A stretch of DNA of 32,905 bases. Origin: CAZXBB01 sp964638815 (GTDB lineage: Bacteria; Planctomycetota; Phycisphaerae; Phycisphaerales; SM1A02). A program made the translations under genes and the position numbers. The notes below the pieces were generated by a model. The model saw only the letters and a list, made by a program, of their open reading frames with translations, did not search any database and was not told the DNA's origin. Of this stretch, positions 30,862 to 32,905 are shown one piece after another (position 1 is the first letter of the stretch; every line of letters begins with the position of its first letter). Location of the stretch: the NCBI GenBank assembly GCA_964638815.1, contig CAZXBB010000012.1:1-32905 (forward strand). The letters are read 5' to 3'.

Positions 30862-32754
30862 CTACGGGCAATCGCCCCAATCCGCCAGCACGCGGAGCAG
30901 ATCCTCGAAGCCGACGACTCCGTCGCCGTCCGTGTCCTCGGGGCAGCCTCCACACGGCCCCCAGGCCGCGAGCACGGACAGGAGGTCGACGATTCCGACC
31001 GATCCGCTTTCGTCGACGTCGCCGAGACAGGCCGTGGAGGCGATGAAGACGTCGTCGTCGAGCTCGGCGCCGATCGGCGTGTTTCGGCGGATGATGCCGG
31101 CGAGGGTCTGCTCCTCGACGAGGAGCACCAGGGGCTCCGGCAGGGACGCCTGGTACCAGAAGCGATCGCCATCGCGGAGACGCGTGAACTGCTCGCGCAG
31201 GATCTCGAAGAGCGTTTCGCCGACGAGCGCACCGGGCTTGTGGTCTTCCGCGATCAGCCCGACCCATGCGTCGATGTCGTCCACCGTGTCGTACATTCCG
31301 GAGAGCCTGGCCCAAACGACCGGGTCGGTCGAGATCTCGTCGAACGCGGAGCGCGGGGGCATCGCGAACGCCTCGCGGATCTGGTTGTACGACGGAAGGC
31401 CGTGGTCACGACCGCGCTGGATGTTGAGGGACACGAGATCGAATCCGCCGGCGCCTGGGGGCCCGAATAGGAAGTTGCGCACGGCGTCGATGACGAAGAG
31501 ATCGATCTCCTGCGCCGACTGGGTCGCCAGACCCCGGAGAATCGGCTCGATGCCTTCCTCGATGACGGCGCTCGGGTTGAAGAAGGCGCTGGCCAGCGGG
31601 AGATGCCCCGCCTTGATCTCGTTCCCGGCGCTATCGACGCGGAGCAGGACCGACGAGAGCATGGTGTGTCCGACCCGGTAGGCCGCCGCCGCGAAGATGT
31701 TGGACACGCCGGCGTTGACCTCGGGCTGGTAGCCGCCGTATGGCGGCAGCGCGTCCGGCCCCAGGAGAAGGGGCAGGAACTCGCGGTACGTGATCACCTG
31801 CATCTCGGCGCCCACGATCGAGCGCGCCATCTCGTAGATCTCGTCGTCCGACAGCGTGGGATCCGCCTCCCGGATGTCGTCGGCCCACGAGTTGTGCTCG
31901 CGCACGAAGAGCGTGTGGAGGGCGGTGAGCCCGGCCTGCTCGTTGGCCCGAACGTCGCCCGCGAGGAAGAACGAGGGGTCGTTTGGATCGGGCGCGTTGT
32001 CGAACCCGTTCACGTTGAACGGCAGCAGGTCGCCCTCGCTCGTCTTCAGGCGGCCGGTTCCGTCGAGCGTCCGCAGCTCCGCCGCCCGCGCGGCCTCGGA
32101 GCCGTAGACGTTGGAGGCGTCGATGAACGCCGTGATGTTGTTGAATTGCTGGCGAACGTCGTCGACCATCGCATAGGCGGACCGGTCGAGCGGAATCGTG
32201 ACGTCACCGGCGCCTTTCGGGTCGAACCAGGGATCGCCCGTCGGGACGGGAATGTCGAACGCCTCGCCTGGTCTGGTGACCGGCGTCTCGTCGAGGTCGT
32301 GGTCGAGGAACTGACCCCACTGCCAGAGATAATCCGACGCGCCTCGGCGATTCGGCATCGGCCCGGCCTGGGCGGCGCATCCGTTGCTGATCGCCCGCGC
32401 GCCTTCGCGATGGGCGCCCGCGGGCGCCCCGGAGCCGTCGGCGTAATCGGGAAGCGCCATACGCATCAGGTGGACGCCGGCGCTGCCCCAGCTCGGGTGC
32501 TCGATGTTGTTCCCGAACCCGTCGATCGAGCGGAAGTCCGTCGAGGCGACACCGGCGCCGCTCGCGCCGCCGGACCGGTCTTCACTGCGCTCGGGAAGAC
32601 GAGCGGGACGCTGGACCGGCGATCGTCCGATCCGTGCGGGGTGGGCCCCGTCCTGCGGCGGCCGGTCCCCCGGGTCACCCTTGGGCGTCGCCAGGGACAG
32701 CGCAGAAGCGATCGCGGTGATGGTGCACGCGCCGAGGATGGTTGGGCAATGCAT
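30862..32754 (-). CDS. Secreted heme peroxidase with C-terminal dockerin-like repeats
   Basis: A 630-residue protein of the animal (cyclooxygenase-peroxidase) heme peroxidase superfamily. A signal peptide spans about residues 1-25. The domain begins RSIDGFGNNIEHPSWGSAG. WGQFLDHDLDETP places the distal His at H152 followed by Asp153. ADPTLSDDEIYEMARSIVGAEMQVITYREFLP precedes AYRVGHTMLSS with proximal His H363. NIQRGRDHGLPSYNQIREAF is a strong family motif. The tail (578-630) is a pair of dockerin-like calcium repeats (DVDESGSVGIVDLLSVLAAWG and DTDGDGVVGFEDLLRVLADWG), typical of exported proteins in Phycisphaerae. It converges on the PqiA-like gene with a 47-base gap. Confidence 0.92.
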   Translation of the reverse strand: MHCPTILGACTITAIASALSLATPKGDPGDRPPQDGAHPARIGRSPVQRPARLPERSEDRSGGASGAGVASTDFRSIDGFGNNIEHPSWGSAGVHLMRMALPDYADGSGAPAGAHREGARAISNGCAAQAGPMPNRRGASDYLWQWGQFLDHDLDETPVTRPGEAFDIPVPTGDPWFDPKGAGDVTIPLDRSAYAMVDDVRQQFNNITAFIDASNVYGSEAARAAELRTLDGTGRLKTSEGDLLPFNVNGFDNAPDPNDPSFFLAGDVRANEQAGLTALHTLFVREHNSWADDIREADPTLSDDEIYEMARSIVGAEMQVITYREFLPLLLGPDALPPYGGYQPEVNAGVSNIFAAAAYRVGHTMLSSVLLRVDSAGNEIKAGHLPLASAFFNPSAVIEEGIEPILRGLATQSAQEIDLFVIDAVRNFLFGPPGAGGFDLVSLNIQRGRDHGLPSYNQIREAFAMPPRSAFDEISTDPVVWARLSGMYDTVDDIDAWVGLIAEDHKPGALVGETLFEILREQFTRLRDGDRFWYQASLPEPLVLLVEEQTLAGIIRRNTPIGAELDDDVFIASTACLGDVDESGSVGIVDLLSVLAAWGPCGGCPEDTDGDGVVGFEDLLRVLADWGDCP

Positions 32755-32905
32755 AGATCGGGCCCCCTTGAGTCATCACACGGGCCAGGAACGGAACGAG
32801 TCGATCGACGCTGGAGACCCGCTCCACGATACCGAGGCGCGGCGGCGGGAGCCAGAGGAAAGGCGCCGACGTCGCGTTTCCGGCCTTCTTCCGGGTGGTG
32901 GCGCG
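32755..32905. other. Upstream region of the peroxidase gene, window edge
   Basis: On the minus strand AAGGGGG lies about ten bases before the peroxidase ATG. The remainder to the window end is GC-rich, with no gene, promoter or repeat that I can support. Confidence 0.4.

Overview
The window is a high-GC, densely coded bacterial chromosome segment with no rRNA, tRNA, CRISPR or insertion sequence that I can see. It most resembles a flagellated planctomycete of the Phycisphaerae type. The clues are a heme peroxidase ending in a dockerin-like double repeat with the DLLxVLAxWGxC pattern, secretion genes of the hybrid Gsp/Pil kind, short secretin-like proteins, and pseudopilin leaders with Gly or Ala before the FTL(I/V/M)E motif. 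This placement is an inference from sequence character, not from a search.

Layout. (1) Positions 1-8766, + strand: flagellar export and regulation genes fliR, flhB, flhA, flhF and flhG, a small membrane protein, and a FliA/WhiG-type sigma factor with a histone-like basic tail. (2) 9082-14450, + strand: a PilZ c-di-GMP-receptor-like protein overlapping gspE, then gspF, gspG and three further pseudopilins (H/I/J-like), all overlapping or closely spaced. (3) 14541-17195, - strand: a large membrane protein with a spermidine-synthase-like C-terminus, sitting inside the secretion gene run. (4) 17435-20638, + strand: a second, near-identical gspG, a PilM-PilN fusion resembling GspL, a PilO/GspM-like and a PilP/GspC-like protein. 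(5) 20714-22959, + strand: an ALDH7-type aldehyde dehydrogenase overlapping a Nudix hydrolase. (6) 23273-24640, + strand: a short secretin-like exported protein. (7) 24668-26920, - strand: a small unknown protein and a secretion ATPase with an FHA domain fused at its N-terminus. (8) 27119-30814, + strand: the three-subunit proton-translocating transhydrogenase pntAA-pntAB-pntB, followed by a PqiA-like membrane protein. (9) 30862-32754, - strand: the secreted heme peroxidase with dockerin-like repeats.

How the parts fit. The left third encodes the flagellar export gate (FliR, FlhB, FlhA), the FlhF/FlhG placement pair and a motility sigma factor. The middle encodes a type II secretion/type IV pilus-like envelope machine: two ATPases, one platform protein, five pseudopilins, L/M/C-like inner-membrane parts and a reduced secretin-like protein. 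The PilZ protein fused by overlap to gspE, and the FHA domain on the second ATPase, suggest that the machine is gated both by c-di-GMP and by phospho-threonine signalling. The peroxidase is the kind of exported protein such a machine could carry. A second theme is tandem repeats with 12- or 15-bp units, found in intergenic DNA and in frame inside three kinds of protein segment (signal peptide, linkers, loop). They appear to generate low-complexity linkers in this genome.
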